This document shows positions 6,035-13,539 of a stretch of 19,461 nucleotides of DNA, piece by piece. Position 1 is the first letter of the stretch, and every line of letters starts with the position of its first letter. The position numbers and the translations under genes are program-made. The notes below the pieces were generated by a model, which saw nothing but the letters and a program-made list of their open reading frames with translations, did no database searches and was not told the origin of the DNA. Source of the stretch: an uncultured Lachnospiraceae bacterium (lineage in GTDB: Bacteria; Bacillota; Clostridia; Lachnospirales; Lachnospiraceae); assembly GCA_910579325.1 (NCBI GenBank), contig CAJTTU010000065.1, forward strand, positions 1 through 19,461. The letters run 5' to 3'.

Positions 6035-7354
6035 ATGAGAAAAGGATTGCTGTATCTGGCAGGATTGTTCCTGGCTCTGGGCTGTCTTACGGGGTGCCGG
6101 AAAAAGGAAGTGCGCCCGGGAGACGTGGCGGGCTATGACCAGGGCGAAGCCTATCTTTCCATATGGGTTCATTCCATAGAGGATACGGAAGAGGGGCAGG
6201 CCTACAAACAGTCCGTGGAAAGCTTTAACGAGGCCTATGACGGAACCTACTTTGCCGATATTGAGTTTATCCCAAGAAATGACAGCGGAGGCGGCTACTC
6301 GGATAAGATCAATGCCTCCGTTATGGCAGGCGGGCTGCCGGATGTGCTTACGGTGGACGGGCCGAACGTGGCCGCTTATGCGGCAAACGGGATTATTCAG
6401 CCGCTGGCGGAATTGACGGAGGAAGAGCGGAGCATCTATCTGGAGTCGATTCTGGAGCAGGGAACCTACGACGGCAGCCTGTACGCCCTGGGGGTGATGG
6501 AGTCAAGCGTGGGCCTTTACTACAATAAGGATATCCTGGAAAGAGCAGGCGTAAAGGTGCCGGATGCGGATCATCCCTGGACATGGTCGGAATTTATGGA
6601 CATTCTGGCGAAGGTAAAGCCGGTGACTGACGAATTAAAGGGCTATCCGCTGGATATGACATTTCCGGTAGGCGAGGCCAGCATTTATTACTATGCCCCC
6701 TTTATCTGGTCAAACGGCGGCGATCTGGTCAGCGAAGACGGGCTTGCGGTGGACGGATATTTCAATGCAAAGAGCAACGTGGAAGCCATGAACTTTTTCC
6801 GTGGCATCGTGGAGCGGGGCTATATGTCCGAGGCGCCCATCGACAAGCTGTTTGAGAGCGGGCGGGCGGCCTTTAAATTCGACGGCGCCTGGGAGGTAAA
6901 TACCATTTACAACAGCTATCCGGATGTGAACCTGGGCGTGGCGCCTTATGTGGTGGGCGATCAGTGGGAGGGGCAGCGGTATACCCCCACCGGTTCCTGG
7001 GCCTTTGCGGCTTCCTCGGGCACGGAAAATATCGAAGGGGCGACGGAGCTGGTGAAATGGATGAGCGGCGTGGAAAGCGGCGTCCGCATCTGGGAGATGA
7101 GCAAAACCTTCCCCTCTACCTATGAAGCTTTTGCGCAGATCGACGTGTTTCAAACGGACGAGAATTACGGCGCGCTATATAACCAGCTGAGCAATTACGG
7201 CCATCCCCGGCCGAAGACGCCTGTTTATCCCCAGGTGAGCACGTCCTTCCAGGAGGTGCTGGAAAGTGTGGCGCTGGGCGGAAAAGACGCCCGGGCGGCA
7301 ATGGATAAATCTGTAGAAAGGATTAACGGGAAGTTAGAGCGTTATACGAGATAG
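6035..7354 (+). CDS. Extracellular sugar-binding lipoprotein of an ABC importer (MsmE-like)
   Basis: A 439-residue family-1 solute-binding protein. The N-terminus is a lipoprotein signal: a short basic start, a hydrophobic core (LLYLAGLFLALG) and the lipobox CLTGC with the lipidated Cys at residue 21. The mature protein would be anchored on the outer face of the membrane. The following domain has the usual pattern of this family, including a SVMAGGLPDVLTVDGPNVAAYA segment, YYNKDILERAGV, and late aromatic residues likely to stack on sugar rings. It heads an operon with two permeases, an ATPase and a GH32 enzyme, so sucrose or short fructans are the likely cargo. The AGGAGGG site at 6021-6027 precedes the ATG with good spacing. 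The leader carries the operator array and two RNA-like elements. The cargo assignment is an inference from context. Confidence 0.92.
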   Translation: MRKGLLYLAGLFLALGCLTGCRKKEVRPGDVAGYDQGEAYLSIWVHSIEDTEEGQAYKQSVESFNEAYDGTYFADIEFIPRNDSGGGYSDKINASVMAGGLPDVLTVDGPNVAAYAANGIIQPLAELTEEERSIYLESILEQGTYDGSLYALGVMESSVGLYYNKDILERAGVKVPDADHPWTWSEFMDILAKVKPVTDELKGYPLDMTFPVGEASIYYYAPFIWSNGGDLVSEDGLAVDGYFNAKSNVEAMNFFRGIVERGYMSEAPIDKLFESGRAAFKFDGAWEVNTIYNSYPDVNLGVAPYVVGDQWEGQRYTPTGSWAFAASSGTENIEGATELVKWMSGVESGVRIWEMSKTFPSTYEAFAQIDVFQTDENYGALYNQLSNYGHPRPKTPVYPQVSTSFQEVLESVALGGKDARAAMDKSVERINGKLERYTR

Positions 7355-7356
7355 CT

Positions 7357-8223
7357 ATGAGAAGAAAAAATTCGATTATGGGAATGGCCTTTTTCGGCCC
7401 CGCCCTTGTGCTGCTCACCCTGTTTTTATTCCTGCCCATGGTTCTGACCTTTGGCTTTAGTTTCACGGACTATTTTGCCCTGAATCCGGAGCTGACCCAT
7501 TTTGTGGGGCTGGAAAATTATCTGAATATTTTTAAGGATGAGCTGTTTGTACAGTCATTTTTCAACACGGTAAAATTCGTTCTGATTATCGTGCCCTTAC
7601 AGTGCGGCGGCGCTTTGCTTCTGGCTCTGGCCATCAACCATGCGGCTCACTGTAAAAAGTATTTCAAGGTGGCTTTTTTTGTGCCGGTGGTCATGTCCCT
7701 GGCGGTGGTGTCTACTTTGTGGATGCAGATTTACAGCCCGGAGGGCATTCTGAACACATTGCTTGGGCAGTTCGGGATCGATGCCCAGCCTTTTATCCAC
7801 AGCGCGAAGCAGTCCCTGCCTTCCATTGCCATTATGAGCGTGTGGCAGGGGGTGGGCTACCAGATGATTATTTTCCTGGGCGGCCTGCAGAATATCAACC
7901 CTGCCCTTTATGAGGCGGCGGAGATGGATCATGCCACGGGCTGGCAGAAGTTTAAGGATATCACGCTGCCGGAGCTGAAGCCTTTGTGCGTGTTCGTGTT
8001 TATTACCGTCACCATCGGCGCTTTCCGTATGCTGGTGCAGCCTATGGTCATGACCGGCGGCGGCCCCGACCATTCTACATACACCATTGTGTACGATATT
8101 TATGAGACCGGTACGGTGAACTGGGAGATGGGTCTCGCCTCCACGATGGCCATCGTATTTACCATCTTTGTGGTGGTGCTGACCATTATCCAGAACGTGC
8201 TGACCAGGGATAAGGAGGGGTAA
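7357..8223 (+). CDS. ABC sugar transporter permease, MsmF/MalF type
   Basis: A 288-residue integral membrane protein with about six helices, beginning with FFGPALVLLTLFLFLPMVLTFGF. The cytoplasmic EAA loop that docks on the ATPase is clear near residue 190: YEAAEMDHATGWQKFKDITLPELKP. It forms the transmembrane channel with the next gene product. The ATG lies two bases after the stop of the binding-protein gene and has no strong ribosome binding site of its own, so translational coupling is likely. A second in-frame ATG at 7378 would shorten it by seven residues. Confidence 0.92.
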   Translation: MRRKNSIMGMAFFGPALVLLTLFLFLPMVLTFGFSFTDYFALNPELTHFVGLENYLNIFKDELFVQSFFNTVKFVLIIVPLQCGGALLLALAINHAAHCKKYFKVAFFVPVVMSLAVVSTLWMQIYSPEGILNTLLGQFGIDAQPFIHSAKQSLPSIAIMSVWQGVGYQMIIFLGGLQNINPALYEAAEMDHATGWQKFKDITLPELKPLCVFVFITVTIGAFRMLVQPMVMTGGGPDHSTYTIVYDIYETGTVNWEMGLASTMAIVFTIFVVVLTIIQNVLTRDKEG

Positions 8224-8227
8224 AGAA

Positions 8228-9079
8228 ATGTTGACAAAAAAGCAAAAATGGCTAAACTGGATTCTGGTGGGATTCCTGCTGGTATTATCGGTGTTTTTCC
8301 TGTTTCCCGTGCTCTGGATGCTGGCAAATTCCTTTAAGCCGGATGCGGCGATTACGGCGGACATGAACTCTATTGCGGCATTTATCCCGCCGGCGCCAAA
8401 CGGCAGCTTCTTTGAAAATTATGTTTCGATTTTGTTCAATACCAAGTTCCTGCGGTATATGGCCAACACCCTGTTTTACGCGGCGCTCCTGATTCTCCTT
8501 GGCATCGTCGTAAACGGGCTGGCGGGCTATGCCCTGGCGAAGATTAAATTCCCTTTCCGCGACCAGTGGCTTCTGATTATCATGATGCTGTTAATCGTGC
8601 CGACGGAGACGGTAATCACGATTCATTTCCTGATTATCGCAAAGGCGGGGCTTCTGAATACGGTACTGGGCTACATACTGCCTTCCATTGTAAATCCTTT
8701 TAATATTTTCCTGTTCCGGCAGGTGTTCGTCAGTCTGCCGGACGACGTATACGAAGCGGCGCAGCTGGACTTCTGCGGCCCGGTGAAATACTTTTTCACG
8801 ATGGTGCTGCCGATGTCGAAGACGGTGGTGGCCACGGTCAGCGTATTTACGTTCCTGAACGTGTGGAACGATTACCTCTGGCCTTCGCTGGTATTTACCT
8901 CCAGCGACCTTCTGACGGCCCAGATCGGCTTAAATTCGATTACCTCAAATGACAATACGACGATGGGACAGACGCTGGCGGTGATTACGCTGGTTACGAT
9001 TCCGGTGATTATTATTTACTCTCTGTTCTCCAAGCAGATTGTGGAAGGCGTCACATCAACAGGTTCAAAGGAAGGATGA
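8228..9079 (+). CDS. ABC sugar transporter permease, MsmG/MalG type
   Basis: A 283-residue partner permease with about six predicted helices. It starts with WILVGFLLVLSVFFLFPVLWMLANSFK, the usual opening of carbohydrate permeases of the MalG group. The EAA loop appears as YEAAQLDFCGPVKYFFTMVLPMSK. The C-terminus has the group's conserved FLNVWNDYLWP stretch and ends QIVEGVTSTGSKEG, as in other MalG/MsmG proteins. It starts four bases after the preceding stop, with AAGGAGGGG overlapping the end of the upstream gene as its ribosome binding site. The tight spacing shows one operon with genes on both sides. Confidence 0.93.
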   Translation: MLTKKQKWLNWILVGFLLVLSVFFLFPVLWMLANSFKPDAAITADMNSIAAFIPPAPNGSFFENYVSILFNTKFLRYMANTLFYAALLILLGIVVNGLAGYALAKIKFPFRDQWLLIIMMLLIVPTETVITIHFLIIAKAGLLNTVLGYILPSIVNPFNIFLFRQVFVSLPDDVYEAAQLDFCGPVKYFFTMVLPMSKTVVATVSVFTFLNVWNDYLWPSLVFTSSDLLTAQIGLNSITSNDNTTMGQTLAVITLVTIPVIIIYSLFSKQIVEGVTSTGSKEG

Positions 9080-9083
9080 TAGC

Positions 9084-10184
9084 ATGAGCTTTATAGAATT
9101 TAAAAATATCTGTAAGAAATATCCGGGAGCGGACAGGAATACGGTAGACGGTTTTAATCTGAATATAGAAGAAAAGGAATTTATCGCCTTTGTGGGGCCT
9201 TCCGGCTGCGGAAAGTCCACGACCCTGCGTATGGTGGCGGGGTTTGAGGAGATTACCGGAGGAGACCTGTTTATCGACGGGAAGAAGGTCAACGAGACGG
9301 CGCCGAAGGACAGGGGGATCGCCATGGTGTTCCAGAATTATGCGCTGTATCCCCATATGACGGTGGAAAAGAACATTGCCTACGGCCTGAAAAATATGGG
9401 TGTGCCGGCCGATGAGATCGAGAAGAAGGTAAACTGGGCGGTTCGCATCCTGGGGCTGGAGGAATACCGGTACAGGAAACCGAAAAATCTTTCCGGCGGC
9501 CAGAGACAGAGGGTGGCGCTGGGGCGTGCCATCGTAAAAAACCAGAAGGTGTTCCTGATGGATGAGCCGTTGTCCAATCTGGACGCGAAGCTCAGGGTCA
9601 GCATGCGGACGGAAATCAGCAAGCTGCACAGAGAGCTTGGCGCCACCACCATCTATGTCACCCATGACCAGGTGGAGGCGATGACCATGGCAGACCGGAT
9701 TGTGATTATGAAGGACGGGATTGTGCAGCAGGTGGGAAAGCCGATGGAGCTGTACGAGCACCCCGTGAATCAGTTTGTGGCCGGCTTTATCGGCTCCCCC
9801 CAGATGAATTTCTTTTCCGTGGAGGTGGAAGGAAACACAGTGAAGTTCTGCGACGGAAACCGGCTTGCCCTTCCTGAGGATACGGCGAAAAAGCTGGGCG
9901 GCAGACAGGGAAGAATGGTACTGGGCATCCGGGGCGAGGATGTGAAGCTGGATGAGGAGAGCATCAGGCAGCATGAAAATAATAAGCTGGAGGCGGTCAT
10001 CAGCGACACAGAGGTGATGGGAAATGAGAATAACCTGTATTTCACCTTTGGCGGAAGCCAGGCCGTGGCCAGGGTGTCCAAATATGAAGTCAGCCAGATT
10101 GGGGACAGGATTTCTTTCGTGTTCCTGCCGTCGAAAATCCATTTCTTTGATGAGGAGACGGGTGTGAATTATATGGAGGGCTAA
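9084..10184 (+). CDS. ABC sugar importer ATP-binding protein, MsmK/UgpC type
   Basis: A 366-residue ATPase that powers the importer. The nucleotide-binding domain shows Walker A GPSGCGKST (residues 38-46), a Q-loop at Q84 (VFQNYALYPHMTV), the signature LSGGQ (136-140), Walker B VFLMDEP with catalytic E161, a D-loop SNLDAKLR, and H194 in YVTHDQVEAM. A C-terminal TOBE/regulatory region (about 240-366) is typical of MalK, MsmK and UgpC. The ATG at 9084 is chosen because a GGAAGGA site lies just upstream and the product starts with the family's normal MSFIEFKNICKKYP. The frame opens earlier, at 9039, but that part overlaps the permease gene. Many Firmicutes share one MsmK between several importers encoded elsewhere, so an ATPase inside the locus suggests a self-contained transporter. 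Confidence 0.95.
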   Translation: MSFIEFKNICKKYPGADRNTVDGFNLNIEEKEFIAFVGPSGCGKSTTLRMVAGFEEITGGDLFIDGKKVNETAPKDRGIAMVFQNYALYPHMTVEKNIAYGLKNMGVPADEIEKKVNWAVRILGLEEYRYRKPKNLSGGQRQRVALGRAIVKNQKVFLMDEPLSNLDAKLRVSMRTEISKLHRELGATTIYVTHDQVEAMTMADRIVIMKDGIVQQVGKPMELYEHPVNQFVAGFIGSPQMNFFSVEVEGNTVKFCDGNRLALPEDTAKKLGGRQGRMVLGIRGEDVKLDEESIRQHENNKLEAVISDTEVMGNENNLYFTFGGSQAVARVSKYEVSQIGDRISFVFLPSKIHFFDEETGVNYMEG

Positions 10185-10220
10185 AATCCGATGCGCTCCC
10201 GAAATCAGGAAGAATCGTGA

Positions 10221-10244
10221 AAAAGCGTTTTTGAGAGCGCTTAT
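10221..10244. promoter_or_regulatory. Pair of operator-like CG-centred sites before the GH32 gene
   Basis: AAAAGCGTTTTT (10221-10232) and GAGAGCGCTTAT (10233-10244) abut, with centres exactly 12 bp apart, the same geometry as the arrays near 5650 and 5820. The first matches the AAAAGC half of the site at 5655. They lie 18 bases before the ATG. They could bind the locus repressor or CcpA, although the fit to the CcpA cre consensus is only partial. No convincing promoter was found next to them. Confidence 0.4.
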
Positions 10245-10261
10245 GAAAAAACGGAGGCAGT

Positions 10262-11590
10262 ATGAGCAGAGACAGATTACATTTGAAAGCGCCGGATCAC
10301 TGGATCAATGATCCCAACGGTTTTATCTATTATCAGGGGAACTATCATCTGTTTTATCAGTATTTCCCCTACGGAACCATGTGGGGAACGCCCCACTGGG
10401 GACATGCGGTCAGCAGGGATCTGGTGGACTGGGAGCATAAAGGCATCGCCCTTTTCCCCACGAAAAGAGGGGATCAGAACGGGTGCTTTTCCGGCAGCGC
10501 CGCGGAAAAGGACGGACGGCTGTACCTGGTGTATACCGGCGTCCGCTATGAGGAGGCAGACCCGGAAAATATCCATCTGTGCCTGAACAGCCGTATGGAA
10601 TCTGTCCAGATGATGATTTCCTCTGCGGACGGCTTCTGTTTTGATAACTGGAACGGAAAAGAAGTGATTATTCCCCCGATTACGGATAAAAACATCGGCG
10701 ACAGAACCGACACAAGAGACCCGAAAATCTGGAGGGGGAAGGATGGCTGCTATTATCTGATCCTTGGGAGTACCCGGGAGGGGAAGCAGGGCCGGGTGCT
10801 GTTTTACCGGAGCCGTGACCTCCATACCTGGACTTACGTAAACCAGGCCGCAAAAGGGCCGGCCTATGGATGGATGTGGGAGTGCCCCGACTATTTTCAG
10901 GCCAGGGGCGGGCAGGTGCTGATGCTTTCCGCCATGGGCATTCAGGTCGGGGAAGGCGCTGTGGGAAACCATACCATCTGTTTCCCGGTGGAGTTTCAGG
11001 AGGATAATTGTGAGCTTAAGATTCCCGATAACTGGCAGCTGATGGATTATGGACTGGACTTGTATGCCTCCCAGACGGCGGCGGATGAGGAAGGCCGGGC
11101 TGTGATGGTGGCATGGCTTCGGATGCCGGAGCCGGATGGGGAAGGCAGGATTGGGATGTTCTGTTCGCCCCGGGTGGCGGAGGTGGAGGACGGCCATATT
11201 TATTTCCGCATCCATCCCAATATCAGGAAAGCTTATTCGAGAGAAATTTCAGCTCCCTCCCAGGCAGATCCGGCCGGGTATATGGCTTCCTTTGCTCTTG
11301 AGGAAGGGGAAGAGGTGGATATCGGCGAGTTTCGGATCGGAAGAAAGGGAAACCGGATTTACACAGATCGGAGCGCCGTCTTCCCTGCGGGCGAGGACTG
11401 CCGCCTGGTGTCAGAAACGCCGGAAGTGAAAGACGGGTTCCGAGTGGAGGTGCTGGTGGATCGGAATATGGTGGAAGTCTTTGTCAATGACGGGGAATAT
11501 GTGATTACCAACGCAGTGTATGGGCTGGGGCATAGCGTCGCCGGAAACGGGGCGGGGAATGTCCGGCTGTATACGGTGGAAGCGGAGTGA
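10262..11590 (+). CDS. Cytoplasmic GH32 beta-fructosidase (sucrose / fructo-oligosaccharide hydrolase)
   Basis: A 442-residue glycoside hydrolase of family 32 that releases fructose from sucrose or short fructans by a retaining mechanism. All three catalytic motifs are present: WINDPNG with nucleophile D17, RDP with the transition-state aspartate D153, and WECPDYF with acid/base E207. The five-bladed propeller is followed by the short beta-sandwich (VEVLVDRNMVEVFVNDGEYVIT). There is no signal peptide, so it acts on imported sugar. It is a little shorter than typical sucrose-6-phosphate hydrolases (about 450-500). With an ABC importer rather than a PTS, the substrate should be unphosphorylated. 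The GGAG site at 10253-10256 precedes the ATG. It is 77 bases after the ATPase gene and is the last gene before a terminator. Exact specificity cannot be read from the sequence. Confidence 0.93.
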   Translation: MSRDRLHLKAPDHWINDPNGFIYYQGNYHLFYQYFPYGTMWGTPHWGHAVSRDLVDWEHKGIALFPTKRGDQNGCFSGSAAEKDGRLYLVYTGVRYEEADPENIHLCLNSRMESVQMMISSADGFCFDNWNGKEVIIPPITDKNIGDRTDTRDPKIWRGKDGCYYLILGSTREGKQGRVLFYRSRDLHTWTYVNQAAKGPAYGWMWECPDYFQARGGQVLMLSAMGIQVGEGAVGNHTICFPVEFQEDNCELKIPDNWQLMDYGLDLYASQTAADEEGRAVMVAWLRMPEPDGEGRIGMFCSPRVAEVEDGHIYFRIHPNIRKAYSREISAPSQADPAGYMASFALEEGEEVDIGEFRIGRKGNRIYTDRSAVFPAGEDCRLVSETPEVKDGFRVEVLVDRNMVEVFVNDGEYVITNAVYGLGHSVAGNGAGNVRLYTVEAE

Positions 11591-11627
11591 CAGGCAGGGA
11601 GAGTGTAACGGGAGTCTGGATTCAGAG

Positions 11628-11662
11628 AAAACCTTCGGTGTTTGGCGCCGGGGGTTTTTATT
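11628..11662 (+). terminator. Intrinsic terminator of the sugar operon
   Basis: AAAACCTTCGG (11628-11638) pairs with CCGGGGGTTTT (11648-11658), giving 11 pairs including two U-G wobbles around a nine-base loop, and is followed by TTTTTATT. It lies 38 bases after the GH32 stop codon. Confidence 0.8.
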
Positions 11663-11742
11663 CTGTTAAAGGCGAATGACGGAGGCATCCTGTTGTGGGC
11701 GGATGGATCAGATAATGTTGCTTGATTCGGAAAAATCCATAC

Positions 11743-11771
11743 TTGCCACACTTTTGAATCGGTGTTAAAAT
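11743..11771 (+). promoter_or_regulatory. Promoter of yebC
   Basis: TTGCCA (11743-11748) and TAAAAT (11766-11771) are separated by 17 bases, five of six matches in each box. The start of transcription should be near 11778, giving a leader of about 79 bases. Confidence 0.75.
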
Positions 11772-11783
11772 AAGAAGGAATCA

Positions 11784-11821
11784 CGCAAAGCGGGCGGCGT
11801 TTGGTGGCCGAAGCCTTTGCG
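11784..11821 (+). promoter_or_regulatory. GC-rich hairpin in the yebC leader
   Basis: CGCAAAG (11784-11790) pairs with CTTTGCG (11815-11821), and CGGC (11795-11798) can pair with GCCG (11807-11810) inside it. The stem lies at the very 5' end of the predicted transcript and ends 35 bases before the ATG. No U-run follows. It may stabilise the mRNA; no known riboswitch was recognised. Confidence 0.5.
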
Positions 11822-11856
11822 GAACTTTAAATAGTACGGTTAGGAGAGAGTTAAGT

Positions 11857-12585
11857 ATGTCAGGACATTCTAAATTCGCGAATATCAAGCATAAGAAAGA
11901 GAAAAACGACGCCGCGAAGGGAAAGATTTTCACGATTATCGGCAGAGAGATCGCGGTAGCCGTAAAAGAGGGCGGAGCAGACCCGGCCAACAACAGCAGG
12001 CTGCGGGATGTAATCGCCAAAGCGAAAGCCAATAATATGCCCAATGACACCATCGACCGGGGCATCAAAAAAGCGGCCGGCGATATGGGCAGCGTAAATT
12101 ATGAAGTGGTTACGTATGAGGGCTACGGTCCTAACGGCGTGGCAATTATCGTAGACGCCTTAACGGACAATAAAAACAGAACCGCCTCCAACGTGCGCAA
12201 CGCCTTTACCAAAGGCGGCGGCAATGTGGGAACCCAGGGCTGTGTGTCCTTCATGTTCGACAAAAAGGGACAGATTATCATAGACAAGGAAGAATGTGAG
12301 ATGGACGCCGACAGCCTGATGATGGCGGCGCTGGACGCAGGCGCGGAGGATTTCTCTGAGGAGGAGGACAGCTACGAGGTGCTGACAGCCCCCGATGATT
12401 TCAGCGTGGTCAGAGAAGCTCTGGAGAAAGAGGGTATCCCCATGGCAAGCGCCGAGGTGACGATGATTCCCCAGACCTGGGTGGAGCTGACCGACGAGAC
12501 GGACATTAAAAACATTAACAAGACGCTGGACTTGCTGGATGAGGACGACGATGTGCAGCAGGTGTACCATAACTGGGACGAGTAG
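11857..12585 (+). CDS. yebC: YebC/PmpR (TACO1) family protein
   Basis: A 242-residue cytosolic protein of the usual length. The N-terminus MSGHSKFANIKHKKEKNDAAKGKIFT is the family hallmark, followed by NNMPNDTIDRGIKKAAG and the middle domain NKNRTASNVRNAFTKGGGN. Older work described family members as DNA-binding regulators. More recent work on bacterial YebC and mitochondrial TACO1 assigns a role in translation, helping ribosomes through difficult peptide stretches such as prolines. The sequence alone does not decide between these roles. It is a single-gene unit: a promoter at 11743-11771, a strong GGAGAG ribosome binding site, and a possible terminator at 12663-12693. Confidence 0.96.
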   Translation: MSGHSKFANIKHKKEKNDAAKGKIFTIIGREIAVAVKEGGADPANNSRLRDVIAKAKANNMPNDTIDRGIKKAAGDMGSVNYEVVTYEGYGPNGVAIIVDALTDNKNRTASNVRNAFTKGGGNVGTQGCVSFMFDKKGQIIIDKEECEMDADSLMMAALDAGAEDFSEEEDSYEVLTAPDDFSVVREALEKEGIPMASAEVTMIPQTWVELTDETDIKNINKTLDLLDEDDDVQQVYHNWDE

Positions 12586-12662
12586 GCCTTTCATTTGCAG
12601 CGTCTGTCAATTTAGCCGTAGGGTTATGGCATATTTTAAAAATAAATGATGTTTTCACCATA

Positions 12663-12693
12663 GAGGGGGAGCCGATGATTGAGGTTCCCCTTT
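12663..12693 (+). terminator. Possible terminator after yebC
   Basis: GAGGGGGAGCC (12663-12673) pairs with GGTTCCCCTTT (12683-12693) over 11 pairs, three of them G-U, with a nine-base loop. Only three T follow inside the stem end, so the U-run is weak. It lies 78 bases after the yebC stop. Confidence 0.42.
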
Positions 12694-12712
12694 ATGATTA
12701 CGAAGTACCCAG

Positions 12713-12781
12713 CAAAACGCGCCAGTGCCGGGGAGTATGCTCCGCAATACCCAAGGGTATGCTTTGCGATGACGCGTTTTG
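12713..12781. repeat. Branched inverted-repeat element between yebC and the response regulator
   Basis: The outer arms CAAAACGCG (12713-12721) and CGCGTTTTG (12773-12781) are a perfect 9-bp match. They enclose two smaller hairpins: GGAG-TATG-CTCC (12732-12743) and CGCAATACC-CAAG-GGTAT with TTGCG (12743-12768). This would fold as a three-way junction. A partial direct repeat, GTATGCT(CC/TT)GC, occurs at 12735-12745 and 12757-12767. It may be a dispersed intergenic palindromic repeat or a leader RNA for the two-component genes. Confidence 0.55.
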
Positions 12782-12828
12782 TCGGATTTTTCAGTTCCGG
12801 AACAGTCGGTTATGAGGGAGGCCCGGGG

Positions 12829-13518
12829 ATGGATTACAGAATATTGGTTGCGGAGGATGACGAAGGCTTAAATCAGGGAATCCGTCTGGCACTGCAAAAG
12901 GACGGGGTTCTTTTTGACGCTGCCTATACATTGGAGGAAGCCCGCAGGCTCTGGCAGGAGGGAAAGCCGGATATGGTTCTTCTGGACGTAAATTTTCCCG
13001 ATGGGAGCGGTTTTGCGTTTTTGCGCCAGATCCGCCAGTCTTCCGATCTTCCGGTGCTGATGATCACGGCCAACGATATGGAGACGGACGAGGTGACAGG
13101 GCTGACATTGGGAGCGGACGATTATATCACGAAACCATTCAGCCTGATGGCGCTCAGAGCCAGGGTGGAGAATATCCGGAAACGTACGGAAAAAGCCGGG
13201 ACAAAGGTGTACGAAGCGGAGGGCTATCGCTTCGATTTTGAAAAGCTGCGGTTTTATGCGGACGGCAGGGAGATAAATTTAAGCGCCCCGGAGCAGAAGC
13301 TGTTGAAGCTGTTTGTGACCCATCCGGGACAGACGCTGCCCCGGGAGATGCTGGCGGAACATATATGGCTCGACGGTACGGATTATGTGGATGAGAATGC
13401 TCTGTCGGTCACGGTCAGCAGGTTACGGAAGAAACTGGAAATCACAGGGAAAGAAAGCCCTGTCCATACGGTATACGGGGTGGGGTATTCGTGGAATCAA
13501 AGCATAGGGGAACTTTAA
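12829..13518 (+). CDS. OmpR-family response regulator
   Basis: A 229-residue DNA-binding response regulator. The receiver domain has the acidic pair D10/D11 (VAEDD), phosphoacceptor D53 (MVLLDVNFPDG), T80 and K102 (YITKPF). The C-terminal winged helix covers about residues 125-225, ending in the usual DENALSVTVSRLRKKLE and VHTVYGVGYSW. I chose the ATG at 12829 because it follows GAGGGAGG and gives the standard receiver N-terminus. The open frame extends back to 12679 through the intergenic repeat element. The kinase gene follows 21 bases later, and an ABC module follows that. In Firmicutes this order usually means a regulator of the neighbouring transporter genes. The inducing signal is unknown. 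Confidence 0.95.
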   Translation: MDYRILVAEDDEGLNQGIRLALQKDGVLFDAAYTLEEARRLWQEGKPDMVLLDVNFPDGSGFAFLRQIRQSSDLPVLMITANDMETDEVTGLTLGADDYITKPFSLMALRARVENIRKRTEKAGTKVYEAEGYRFDFEKLRFYADGREINLSAPEQKLLKLFVTHPGQTLPREMLAEHIWLDGTDYVDENALSVTVSRLRKKLEITGKESPVHTVYGVGYSWNQSIGEL

Positions 13519-13539
13519 ATTTAAGAAAGGATCGGAAAT

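Noticed and set aside
9051..10142. A 363-codon leftward open frame opposite the ATPase gene
   Set aside because: It is His/Leu-rich antisense translation of a well-conserved ATPase, without a ribosome binding site or recognisable domain.
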